A stretch of 64,000 nucleotides of DNA. Origin: Amaurobius ferox. Its lineage: Eukaryota; Arthropoda; Arachnida; Araneae; Amaurobiidae. Positions within the stretch are counted from its first letter, which is position 1. Each line of letters begins with the position of its first letter. The translations under genes were made by a program, and so were the position numbers. The notes under the pieces are model-generated. The model searched no databases. It was given only the letters and a program-made list of their open reading frames with translations, and was not told the origin of the DNA. Shown one piece after another: positions 55,561 through 64,000 of this stretch. The stretch spans positions 103,290,382-103,354,381 of the forward strand of contig OX578152.1 of the NCBI GenBank assembly GCA_951213105.1, in the 5' to 3' direction.

Positions 55561-57905
55561 TGTTATCCATGTTTAGAAAATGTTCTGCCCATTGCATTCT
55601 ATCAATTTATTGTGCTTCATTATATCAGAATCTTTATATAATTTGTATAGTTCAAAATTGTATCTTATTTTATACAAATATCACTTCCATGAATTCTATC
55701 CTGCGCACTATTTATTGTCAACTTAGCAAAAGTCGCCAAGTTGGTGATATTTTGCCAAATTTTAGTCACGGTCATAATATCTCGAAGCGGGATAAATAGA
55801 TAGATAGGTTGTGATTTGGATTTTGTTTTGTATATTGGCATCTTCAATAACATATCTGCACCAGTAAAGTTAAAGTAAAATTACAAATTCTATACAGTTG
55901 TTATCCATGCTTAGAATATGTTCTGCCCATTGCATTCTATCAATTTATTGTGCTTCATTATATCAGAATCTTTATATAATTTGTATAGTTCAAAATTGTA
56001 TCTTATTTTATACAAATATCACTTCCATGAATTCTATCCTGCGCACTATTTATTGTCAACTTAGCAAAAGTCGCCAAGTTGGTGATATTTTGCCAAATTT
56101 TAGTCATGGTCATAATATCTCGAAGCGGGATAAATAGATAGATAGGTTGTGATTTGGATTTTGTTTTGTATATTGGCATCTTCAATAACATATCTGCACC
56201 AGTAAAGTTAAAGTAAAATTACAAATTCTATACAGTTGTTATCCATGCTTAGAAAATGTTCTGCCCATTGCATTCTATCAATTTATTGTGCTTCATTATA
56301 TCAGAATCTTTATATAATTTGTATAGTTCAAAATTGTATCTTATTTTATACAAATATCACTTCCATGAATTCTATCCTGCGCACTATTTATTGTCAACTT
56401 AGCAAAAGTCGCCAAGTTGGTGATATTTTGCCAAATTTTAGTCACGGTCATAATATCTCGAAGCGGGATAAATAGATAGATAGGTTGTGATTTGGATTTT
56501 GTATTGTATATTGGCATCTGCAATAACATATCTGCACCAGTAAAGTTAAAGTAAAATTACAAATTCTATACAGTTGTTATCCATGCTTAGAAAATGTTCT
56601 GCCCATTGCATTCTATCAATTTATTGTGCTTCATTATATCAGAATCTTTATATAATTTGTATAGTTCAAAATTGTATCTTATTTTATACAAATATCATTT
56701 TCATGAATTCTATCCTGCGCACTATTTATTGTCAACTTAGCAAAATTCACCAAAAGTCGCCAAGTTGATGATATTTTGCCATATTTTAGCCACGGTCATA
56801 ACATCTCGAAACGGGATAAATAGATAGATAGGTTGTGATTTGGATTTGTTTTGTATATTGGCATCTTCAATAACATACCTGCACCAGTAAAGTTAAAGTA
56901 AAATTACAAATTCTATACAGTTGTTATCCATGCTTAGAAAATGTTCTGCCCATTGCATTCTATCAATTTATTGTGCTCCATTATATCAGAATCTTTATAT
57001 AGTCTGCATAGTTCAAAATTGTATCTTATTTTATACAAATATCATTTCCATGAATTCCATCCTGCGCACTATTTATTGTCAACTTAGCAAAATTCACCAA
57101 AAGTCGCCAAGTTGGGGATATTTTGCCAAATTTTAGCCAAGGTCATAACATCTCGAAGCGGAATAAATAGATAGATAGGTTGTGATTTAGATTTTGTTTT
57201 GTATATTGGTATCTTCAATAACATATCTGCACCAGTAAAGTTAAAGTAAAATTGCAAATTCTATACAGTTGTTATCCATGCTTAGAAAATGTTCTGCCCA
57301 TTGCATTTTATCAATTTATTATGCTTCATTATATCAAAATCTTTATATAATTTGTATAGTTCAAAATTGTATCTCCTTCTGTACAAATATCAATTTCATG
57401 AATTTCATCCAAAATGTTACGCATTGTTTATCATCAACTTAGCAACATTCACCAAAAGTCGCTAAATTGGTGATATTTTGCCAAATTTTAGCCAAGGTGA
57501 TAACATATCGAAGCGAGACAAATAGGTCAATAGATTAAGATTTGGATTTTGTTATGTATATTGGCATCTTCAATAACATTGCATTCTGTTAATTTAATGC
57601 ACGTGATTATATAAGAATTTTTTATAATTTGTATAGTTCAAAATTGTATCTCATTCTATACAAATATCATTTTCATGAATTTCATCAAAAATGTTGCGCA
57701 TTGTTTATCGTCAACTTAGCAACATTGACCACAAGTCGCCAAGTTGGTGATATTTTGCCAAATTTTAGCCAAGGTCATAAGTTATAGAGCCGGGATAAAT
57801 ATAAGTAGATGGACATTTGGATTTTGTTATGTATTGTATATTGGCACCTTCAATAGCATATCCGAGCCAGTAACGTTAAAGCAAAATTACAACTTCTACA
57901 TAGTA
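55561..57905. repeat. 338/347-bp satellite array
   Basis: TTGTTATCCATGYTTAGAAA starts units at 55561, 55898, 56236, 56574, 56921 and about 57269, with a decayed last unit to about 57905. The first three units are 337-338 bp and nearly identical; the next two are 347 bp because TTCACCAAAAGTCGCC replaces a shorter AGTCGCC. Each unit holds GTCGCCAAGTTGGTGATATT and a GATAGATAG run. The repeated 79- and 62-residue open frames are by-products of the array. Confidence 0.95.
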
Positions 57906-57929
57906 AAAACAACACTTTCGACTAAAAAG

Positions 57930-58180
57930 TATTTTAATATTACACCATTTAAGACGTTAAAAATAGATTACAATTAGGCCAGAGCGCTTGCGGAAGCCAT
58001 AACGTCCTTCATCAGTGACAGTCAGAAAAAAAAAAGCAGAAACAGCGAAACAAAAATTTGGATATGAATGGTTGGATTATCCAATACAAAATAAAATAGT
58101 TAAATTACAAAATAAATGTAAAATACATACATAACTGCAAACATTATTTTTAACGTTTTAAATGGTGTAATACTGAAAAG
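57930..58180. repeat. 28-bp-arm inverted repeat
   Basis: TATTACACCATTTAAGACGT + TAAAAATA (57938-57965) is complementary with one mismatch to TATTTTTAACGTTTTAAATG + GTGTAATA (58147-58174). The loop is about 180 bases. Could be the remains of a small TIR element. Confidence 0.65.
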
Positions 58181-58479
58181 ACATTTTACGTGAAAGTATA
58201 GTCTTTACTGATTATAATTTTATATTTTTAAACGTGTTTCCATTCACTTTTATGCAAAATTACAAATTTGTTGCAATTTTTACTTTTCATACTATTGCAC
58301 AGGGAAATTCCGTTGTAAATCAGTTAAATGCATCCAATTCATTAGTTGGACAGACCTGTTGCTAAACAAAAATTTTCTAATTTGAAAAAAATTAAATGCT
58401 TCATAATGAATGAAATAAGTGGCATATCATACCAAAATCTAATCATCATCAAGATAGCTCACAAGAGACTGCCCAATTT

Positions 58480-59064
58480 TGTGAAATGTCGCGAAGTTTA
58501 ATTAGAATGGACACACACACAGACGTCACGTTAAAATTAGGTTTTTCATGTTCCCGAGCAATGGTTCTCAACCTTTTTGAGACCGAGGCCCTGTAAATTC
58601 CTTTTCATAAGGCGAGGACACGTTTCCAACAAATTTATTCGTAAATACCTTTCTAATTCTTATTTCAAGTTAATACATTAAACTAACATTTAGGTTTTAA
58701 TGATTAATCCTGGCATAATCATAAAGCACAGTAATGTATTTATGTATACGATGTGTCATACTGACAAATGTTGTGCAATGTCGCGGAGTTTAGTTAGAAT
58801 GAACACACACAGACATCACGTTAAAATTGGGTTTTTCGTGTTCTAGAGCAATGGTTCTCAACCTTTTTTGAGACCGCGGCTGGGGTAAATTCCTTTTTTA
58901 TAAGGCGAGGGCCCGGTTCCAGCAAATTTACTCGTAAATACCCTTCTAATTATTATTTCAAGTTAATATATTAAACTAACATTTAGGTATTAATGATTAA
59001 TCCAGGCGTAATCATAAAGCGCAGTAATATATTTATGTATACTGTGTGACATGCAGACAAATGT
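58480..59064. repeat. 292-bp tandem duplication of a Rep-B/hAT-like composite
   Basis: Copy 1 is 58480-58771 and copy 2 is 58772-59064. Each starts with a decayed minus-strand Rep-B piece (AATGTCGCGRAGTTTARTTA, CACACAGACRTCACGTTAAA) that passes into CAATGGTTCTCAACCTTTTT followed by GAGACCG(A/C)GGC. The latter closely resembles a hAT transposon end (CAGNGGTTCTCAACC type). Confidence 0.7.
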
Positions 59065-59589
59065 ATAAGCTATCGATCACTGGACTAATGAAATCGTGTA
59101 TAGCATATTGTATGTAATTTCCATCATTAAATTAATGTGTGCTGATTTTCATTGGCATATCCCATTCTTATCACCAAAAATTTATAATAATATTATTTAG
59201 TATAAAATGGATTATTGTATTATTAAATGGTTTTACTGATGTCGGTTTGAAAAAATAATACAGCATTGAGAGAGAAATATATGTATTCATCGTAATTCAC
59301 CATACAAGTCAGCAGCGCGCAGTCTCTTATTCATATTAAAATTGAAATGCGGCTTGGTCACTGACATTTGCTACAGAGATGCTACTTAGGCTTTCTGGTT
59401 CTGGGCTTTTCGACACCTACATGAATATTTCTATCCTTAGAATATTTCCAAAGTGAAATATTTATTCATAAAAAATGCTTCGAAAACTATAACGCCAAAT
59501 TCCAAGAGAATCTCTCATGGCCCGATATAATGAATGTCAAGGCCCGGCTGTTGAGAAATATTGTTCTAGAGTGCTCGTAGCATGTAAAT
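59065..59589. other. AT-rich spacer, no gene seen
   Basis: No gene or shared repeat recognised. Confidence 0.4.
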
Positions 59590-59998
59590 CCGTCTTTTTC
59601 TATACATTACCATGTATTGTTCTAATTACGATTTTTCCCTATACATTACCATATATTGTTTTAATTACGATCTTTCCCTATATATTATGTATTGTTTTAA
59701 TTACGATCTTCCCCTATACATTACCATGTATTGTTTTAATTATGATCTTTCCCTATACACTACCATGTATTGTTTTAATTACGAATTTTCCCTATACATT
59801 ACTATGTGTTTTAATTATGATCTTTCCCTATACATTACCATGTATTATTCTAATTACGATCGCTCCCTATAAATTACCATGTATTATTTTAATTACGATC
59901 TTTCCCTATACATTACCATGTATTGTTTTAATTAAAATCTTTCCCTATACATTACCATGTATTGTTTTAATTACGATCTTTCCCTAAACATTACCATA
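59590..59998. repeat. 39-bp minisatellite derived from the Rep-B terminus
   Basis: About ten units of CTATACATTACCATGTATTG + TTTTAATTACGATCTTTCC. The first 20 bases are identical to the interior of the Rep-B end hairpin (compare 8453-8471), and AATTACGATYTTTCCC resembles the adjacent Rep-B GTTGCGATTTTCG/ACTTTCCC. A 156-residue open frame across it (repeating F-P-Y-T-L-P-C-I-V-L-I) is an artefact of a unit length divisible by three. Confidence 0.9.
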
Positions 59999-59999
59999 C

Positions 60000-60182
60000 A
60001 TTGTAGTGACGATGTATTATAATGAAAACAAAAAGTGAATTTACAGAGCAAATTCTTGTTAATTTCAAATAATTATGCGTGTTATGTGTGCAATTAAACT
60101 CAATTTAATGAATTATTAAAGAAATAAAGAGAAGATGAATTTGAGTCTGTAGGGAAGTCATATACTTCTCACATCAGATTTT
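60000..60182 (+). mobile_element. Rep-B 3' fragment (copy 9)
   Basis: AATGAAAACAAAAAGTGAAT, TAATTATGCGTGTTATGTGT, CTCAATTTAATGAATTATTA, GAGTCTGTAGGGAAGTCATA and CTTCTCACATCAGATTTTT match the far end of Rep-B. It directly follows the minisatellite, completing a Rep-B whose head has been replaced by the array. Confidence 0.75.
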
Positions 60183-60778
60183 TTTGTTTCTATATGTATA
60201 CAGTTTTAATCTGTAGAAGAGTCATATATTGGTCACATGGAATTTACAAGGACCCAAAAAAATTGTTCGATCCTCAAAAAACAGATATTTCTTGAATCCA
60301 ATTTTCCTTTTACACTCATTAGATTTCATTAGTTTGTTTATTAAATGGAAAACAATTAATTCCCACTAAGTTTTAAGAGAATCAATAATTTTTTTACGAA
60401 GAAAACTTCCTGAAATTTCTGAGAGCGTGTACGGATTTCAGCTATGTACAAATTTCTCTCTTTCTCTTTATAATTTATCTCTTGCTTACTGTTCGAAAGT
60501 TAATGAGAATTTCTGCCTCAAAAGATGTTCAAATTCCAAAGTACGCTAATAGCAAGTTATTGGAAAACTTGAAAAATAATCGTTTTATCAGTCAATAATT
60601 TATGTGTTTAACAAGCAAGGCGATTGTTCAGAAAAGTTTAAAAAAATACTGGGTCCGACATATCCACAAATAAAAACCTTTAAATAATTAGTTTTCTAAT
60701 ATAGAGCTCATAAAATTCTAACAAAAAATAACAAATGTATTTACTACTTTGCTTTTTTAATGCTCCATTTCCATTTTT
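60183..60778. other. AT-rich spacer, no gene seen
   Basis: No gene or shared repeat recognised. Confidence 0.4.
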
Positions 60779-61200
60779 CCTACACACATAGTATGAAGTA
60801 TAAGGATTTACTTCATACTATGTGTGTAGGGTCAAAATGGAAGTCGTAAGAAGTCGTATGATGGTATGAAGTCGATTTTCGAATGAATTTTCGGAAAAAT
60901 CATTAAAACATCGAAACTTTTAATAATCATTCAAATGGTGATTTCATATATAACTTTTTATTAAAAATGAATATCACAAACTTTAGCACGCTAGCGTTAA
61001 CCTTCTCGGTTTTCAAACAAATGCATCATAATATTGCATAAAATTAAAAATGTAGTAAGTAAAAAATATGTTCCTTTTCCATATGCAATATTATGCAACA
61101 AATCTATTAACATCATCTGCGTGGATCTACTTCATTCCATTCGGAAGAGAAAATACTTTGTGTAATAGTTTTGTATTTCGACGCCCAACAATTCGATAAT
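60779..61200 (+). mobile_element. Rep-A relative with perfect 22-bp-arm hairpin
   Basis: CCTACACACATAGTATGAAG(TA) at 60779-60800 is exactly complementary to 60809-60830 across an 8-nt loop, and flanking CCATTTTTCC/GGTCAAAATGG extends the stem imperfectly. Downstream, GAATTTTCGGAAAAATCATT, ACTTTAGCACGCTAGCGTTA, TTCCATATGCAATATTATGC and GTTTTGTATTTCGACGCC follow Rep-A order. The usual GACGGGGTCG and microsatellite are missing. Confidence 0.6.
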
Positions 61201-61690
61201 AGTCATTTATATTTATTTCGCGAGATATTACTGAAGTGTCAGTTACATTTTGAAGAGGATTTTGCATGTGAGTATGAAAATGTCAATTTGTCTGGACTAA
61301 AAAATTACCAAATGATTAATTTTAATTTGCAAAATTTCAATTTATGTGACGTTAATTCAGAACCAAAAACATTACAACGTGGGTCTTGCACATCATTATC
61401 TCGAAGCCATTAAGAAGGCATTGAATTATGCATGAAAAGTCAAATACTGTCCACACAAGATTGTTCATGCGTAGACAAATCAGTCTATAAAAAATTCGTA
61501 TGTTGCTCACATCATCTATATGTAGAGCAACATTCTGGAGCTTTACATTGCGTATAACATCAGACACTGATAACGAAGCTGGATATTGAACTCATTTTTA
61601 ACTTGTTTACAACAATGGAGAATTCTGGAGTTCTACTTTGAGTATGATATTAGATACTGAAGGCAAAGCTGGTGATTGGACTCATTTTTA
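61171..61690. other. Unassigned, with a ~92-bp diverged duplication
   Basis: An 80-codon open frame at 61171-61413 begins inside the Rep-A relative and shows no recognisable family, so I do not call it. At 61528-61690 the block TTCTGGAG(C/T)T(C/T)TAC...GAT(A/T)...AAGCTGG...GACTCATTTTTA occurs twice. Confidence 0.4.
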
Positions 61691-62192
61691 CTTTCATTAT
61701 CTACATATTATAATGTATAAGGAAAGTATTGTGACGGGGTCGAAAATTCAAATTCGAGTTTTCGACGTTAGAGCACGTTTCAAGCATCCCTGAGCATCAA
61801 CTTTTTGGAGTGGTGAGAATGTGTGTGTGTGTGTGTGTGCATGCATACAATGTGTCCATTCTAACTCAAAAACTAACGAATTACATTTTATAGGTAAGAC
61901 ACTTGTGGATAATCTCGTACTAATTAGATTTTGGTGTGATTCGCGATAAAAGAACCTACCTTTATTGCAAAATGCCCCGCAAAAATCCACTCTAGCTAAG
62001 AAACTAATAGACCAAATTTCACAAAATATGGAAGTTAAGTCACACGTAGGTTTCCCTGGCGCTAATTAGATTTTGGTACGATTCTAGAAAAATGAACCAG
62101 CTATTTCTTGCGAAATGACCCTCAAAAATCGCCAAAGTCTAAAATAAAAGACTACGTATGCTCATATGTATGAATTAAATGCTTGTTATATA
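61690..62192 (+). mobile_element. Chimeric Rep-A head / Rep-B body
   Basis: The head is Rep-A: TAATGTATAAGGAAAGTATT, GTGACGGGGTCGAAAATTCA, GAGCACGTTTCAAGCATCCC. After (GT)n at 61821-61838 the sequence is Rep-B: CCATTCTAACTCAAAAACTA, TGGTGTGATTCGCGATAAAA, CACTCTAGCTAAGAAACTAA, AAATCGCCAAAGTCTAAAAT, TGCTCATATGTATGAATTAA. It is cut at GCTTGTTATA by Tc1 element 2. Confidence 0.75.
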
Positions 62193-63540
62193 CACTACAT
62201 GACAGTGAAAATGAAACATCAAGAAGAAGTGGACAGAAAAATATGCAAATCGCAGGGAAGACGCAGCTCACCGAGTTATGCAAATGATGCAAAATTCGCA
62301 ACTGTCCCGCGCACGTTGAGTGAGATATAAGGGAAGGAGCCTGCAGAATCGGCAATGGTCGCGTCGCTCTGCCTGCCAGGGAAATAATTCTGCAATTCTT
62401 TTTTGTTTCGGAGGAAACGTGTAGTAGCAGAGAATGATAGGCCGCCGCCAACCGAGGCAATTCCGGCAGACAGGCGATTTCACGAAGGGTATGGTGATCG
62501 GACTCAGAAGGACAGGTTGGTCCATACGTCAAATCTCAGCGGACAGCCACCTTCACGCTTCCACAGTGCACCGACTGTGGCGAAGATAGTTGGAACAAGG
62601 GCATGTGGCACGTTTGGGGGATGCCGGTACGGCCAGAGCAACGCCAGCACGTGTGGACCGACGCATCCGCCAGCACACGTTTACGGCCCCGCAGGCCACT
62701 TCCTCCACCCTTTTGCAGCATGTTCAGTACACCTTCGATGCTCCCATATCGACCAGAATCATTATCTGCCGATTGGTCGCCGGCGACGTGCACTCATGGC
62801 GCCCATTAAGAAGACTGCCCTTGACCCAATAGCACAAACGCTTCCGTTTGCAATGGTGTCGGAATAGAGCCACCTGGATGGCGGAATAGCACAGGATCAT
62901 GTACTCAGACGAGTCACGCTTCTGTTTTAGCGATGACAATCGCCATATACGAGTCTGGCGCCGAAGTGGTGGCAGGTCCAATCCGGCCGCATCTGTAGGA
63001 AGCAGTACCGCTCGACAACGCGGCATCATGGTTTTGGGCACCATCGCCTACGATAACAGGTAACCTCTGGTCAGTATTGAGGGCACTATGCTGGTTCAAT
63101 GATACTTGGATGACTTGCTACGCTTCCTTCAGGACAAATCTACGCTTCCTTCCTACACTACCCTTCCTTCAGGAGGTGCCCAATACAATTTACCAGTAGA
63201 AAAACGCCCGACAAGACAGGACGCGCATCAGCCAACATGTCCTGCAAAGTACGCAGGTGCTTCCCTGGCCACCAGTATCCCCTGATCTCTCACCAATCGA
63301 ACACGTCTGGGACGTGATTGGAGGTCTCTTACGTGCGCTGCCATCGCCGCGTTTAGAAGACGGACTCAGGCAAATGGTTGAAAGGGAATGGGAAGCTATC
63401 CCTCAGGACAGCATCCGAACGCTCATTGACTCTGTACCTAGACGTATTGCTGCCTGTATCGTCGCCCGCGGTGGTTCTATAACCTACTGATCACACAGTG
63501 TTATCGCTCAAAGTTTAGGTGCATCATCTTGAAATAAACA
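62193..63540 (+). mobile_element. Tc1-type transposon 2 (decayed)
   Basis: The left end follows TA inside the Rep-B word CTTGTTATATAC and starts CACTACATGACAGTGAAAAT. The right terminus could not be matched with confidence; homology to transposase ends at 63490 and the element probably ends shortly after. The Rep-B sequence does not visibly resume on the right. Confidence 0.65.
62403..63490 (+). pseudogene. Tc1-type transposase, dead
   Basis: N-terminal part in one frame from 62403 (R-K-R-V-V-A-E-N-D-R-P-P-P-T-E-A-I-P-A). The helix-turn-helix region continues in another frame at 62590-62832 (V-D-R-R-I-R-Q, T-A-P-Q-A-T-S-S-T-L-L, ending L-R-R-L-P-L-T). The first catalytic motif Y-S-D-E-S-R-F-C is at about 62899-62925. 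The second reads Y-Q-stop-K-N-A-R near 63190-63212, so the catalytic Asp of the usual QQDNARP is Lys and preceded by a stop. The last motif S-P-D-L-S-P-I-E-H-V-W-D at about 63274-63310 is intact. A local CGCTTCCTTC... duplication precedes the second motif. Ends at TGA 63488-63490. Confidence 0.85.
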
Positions 63541-63611
63541 TCACTTATTGCTAGTTGCTCTCTCTCTCTCTATTTTCCGATTTTCATCACTTTCTGACCA
63601 CTCCTTCTTAG

Positions 63612-64000
63612 TGTCTCATGTTGCTGTTGCTAATCTCCTATCTGGTCTGACGGAGTCAGATCAGATCAGTAAAACCGTTGACTTTAATAAAATCCGATAC
63701 CAAAAGGTGAGAACCATAAATGTCCTCCCTGTCCAGCCCGAGACAGTCAAAATATGTTCTGGCGAAGCCTGGACTTGCCGGCACTTAGTGCAAATGGGAA
63801 AAGTTTTTTGGTCTCCAGAATACAACAGTCCTTTCAAGTGTCCACTGGCTAGCCGGGTTAGACAAGTGTTGAGTTGCTTGTCACAAAGAAGAGACAGAGA
63901 AAGTCCTGGTCTATTTCCCCTATACCAGCAGTGAGAGGGAGGCAGAAGCCATTTTTCCTTGTTATGGGCCTTTTGCCTCGAGAATAGTTCCAGGTAATTA
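63612..64000 (-). pseudogene. LINE 3' fragment, same family as 3095-3990, runs off the window
   Basis: On the minus strand from the window edge: Y-L-E-L-F-S-R-Q-K-A, then S-H-C-W-Y-R-G-N-R-P-G, L-T-R-L-A-S-G-H-L-K, and F-P-I-C-T-K-C ... Q-A-S-P-E-H-I-L, a Cys-Cys-His pattern at the C-terminus after RNase H. A one-base frameshift follows; the other frame supplies I-K-V-N-G-F-T-D-L-I-stop, the equivalent of V-M-D-L-I at the first copy. The 3' end is AGCAACAGCAAC (63623-63634), a decayed (AAC)n tail. Confidence 0.8.

Noticed and set aside
55443..57136. Series of similar 60-118-residue open frames on both strands
   Set aside because: They recur with the 338/347-bp satellite period and are a by-product of the array.
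59517..59987. 156-residue open frame with a repeating hydrophobic motif
   Set aside because: It is the translation of the 39-bp minisatellite (unit divisible by three), with no independent coding signal.
61171..61413. 80-residue open frame
   Set aside because: Starts inside a Rep-A relative, AT-rich, no family resemblance; too weak to call a gene.

Overview
This is a eukaryotic, AT-rich, intron- or intergenic-type window in which I could not identify a single confident host protein-coding gene. It is almost entirely transposable elements, their fossils, and tandem repeats. Dead Tc1-type transposases, a non-LTR retrotransposon with an RNase H domain, tRNA- and 5S-derived SINEs and many Helitron-type elements point to an arthropod. 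The C-terminal sequence of the LINE and the Tc1 transposases resemble, from memory, those of spiders, so a chelicerate is my best guess (inference, not proven).

Layout. 1-10 kb: dispersed repeats Rep-A (about 0.9-1.0 kb) and Rep-B (about 0.76 kb), a minus-strand LINE fossil (3.1-4.0 kb), and a transposase fossil (7.3-7.7 kb). 10-17 kb: sparse sequence with a solo-LTR-like block, a long-TIR element carrying a tRNA-SINE (12.4-13.2 kb), a foldback split by a second SINE (14.4-14.7 kb) and Rep-A. 17.6-20.9 kb: two Helitrons of one family nested in opposite orientation. 21-31.8 kb: Rep-A/Rep-B copies, a Tc1 element (23.76-25.64 kb) carrying a composite 5S-tRNA SINE, a third SINE variant, and a small minisatellite. 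32-39.5 kb: LTR-like block, then Helitron copies including head-to-tail junctions and a second nested insertion. 39.5-49 kb: Rep-A, a Rep-B tandem/inverted cluster with a 386-bp insertion, an 18-bp minisatellite split by a LINE, a 366-bp tandem array, a foldback element, and a tRNA-SINE. 49-55 kb: two inverted-repeat elements back to back, a 26-bp minisatellite, another LTR-like block, and a second type of Helitron with an internal 300-bp tandem array. 55-64 kb: a 338/347-bp satellite, a duplicated Rep-B/hAT-like block, a minisatellite grown from the Rep-B terminus, a Rep-A/Rep-B chimera, a second dead Tc1, and a LINE fragment running off the window end.

How the parts relate. No autonomous element is intact: every transposase or LINE reading frame seen carries stops, frameshifts or lost catalytic residues. 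The most informative observations are structural: (1) one SINE body used with a tRNA head and with a 5S-rRNA-plus-partial-tRNA head; (2) Rep-A and Rep-B share a terminal design in which the end hairpin and the far end carry matching inverted repeats that differ together between the families; (3) Rep-A, Rep-B and the canonical TC...CTAG Helitrons share a (GTCT)n plus ACCGAATTT...AAATTTGGT module; (4) a minisatellite apparently born from a transposon end hairpin.
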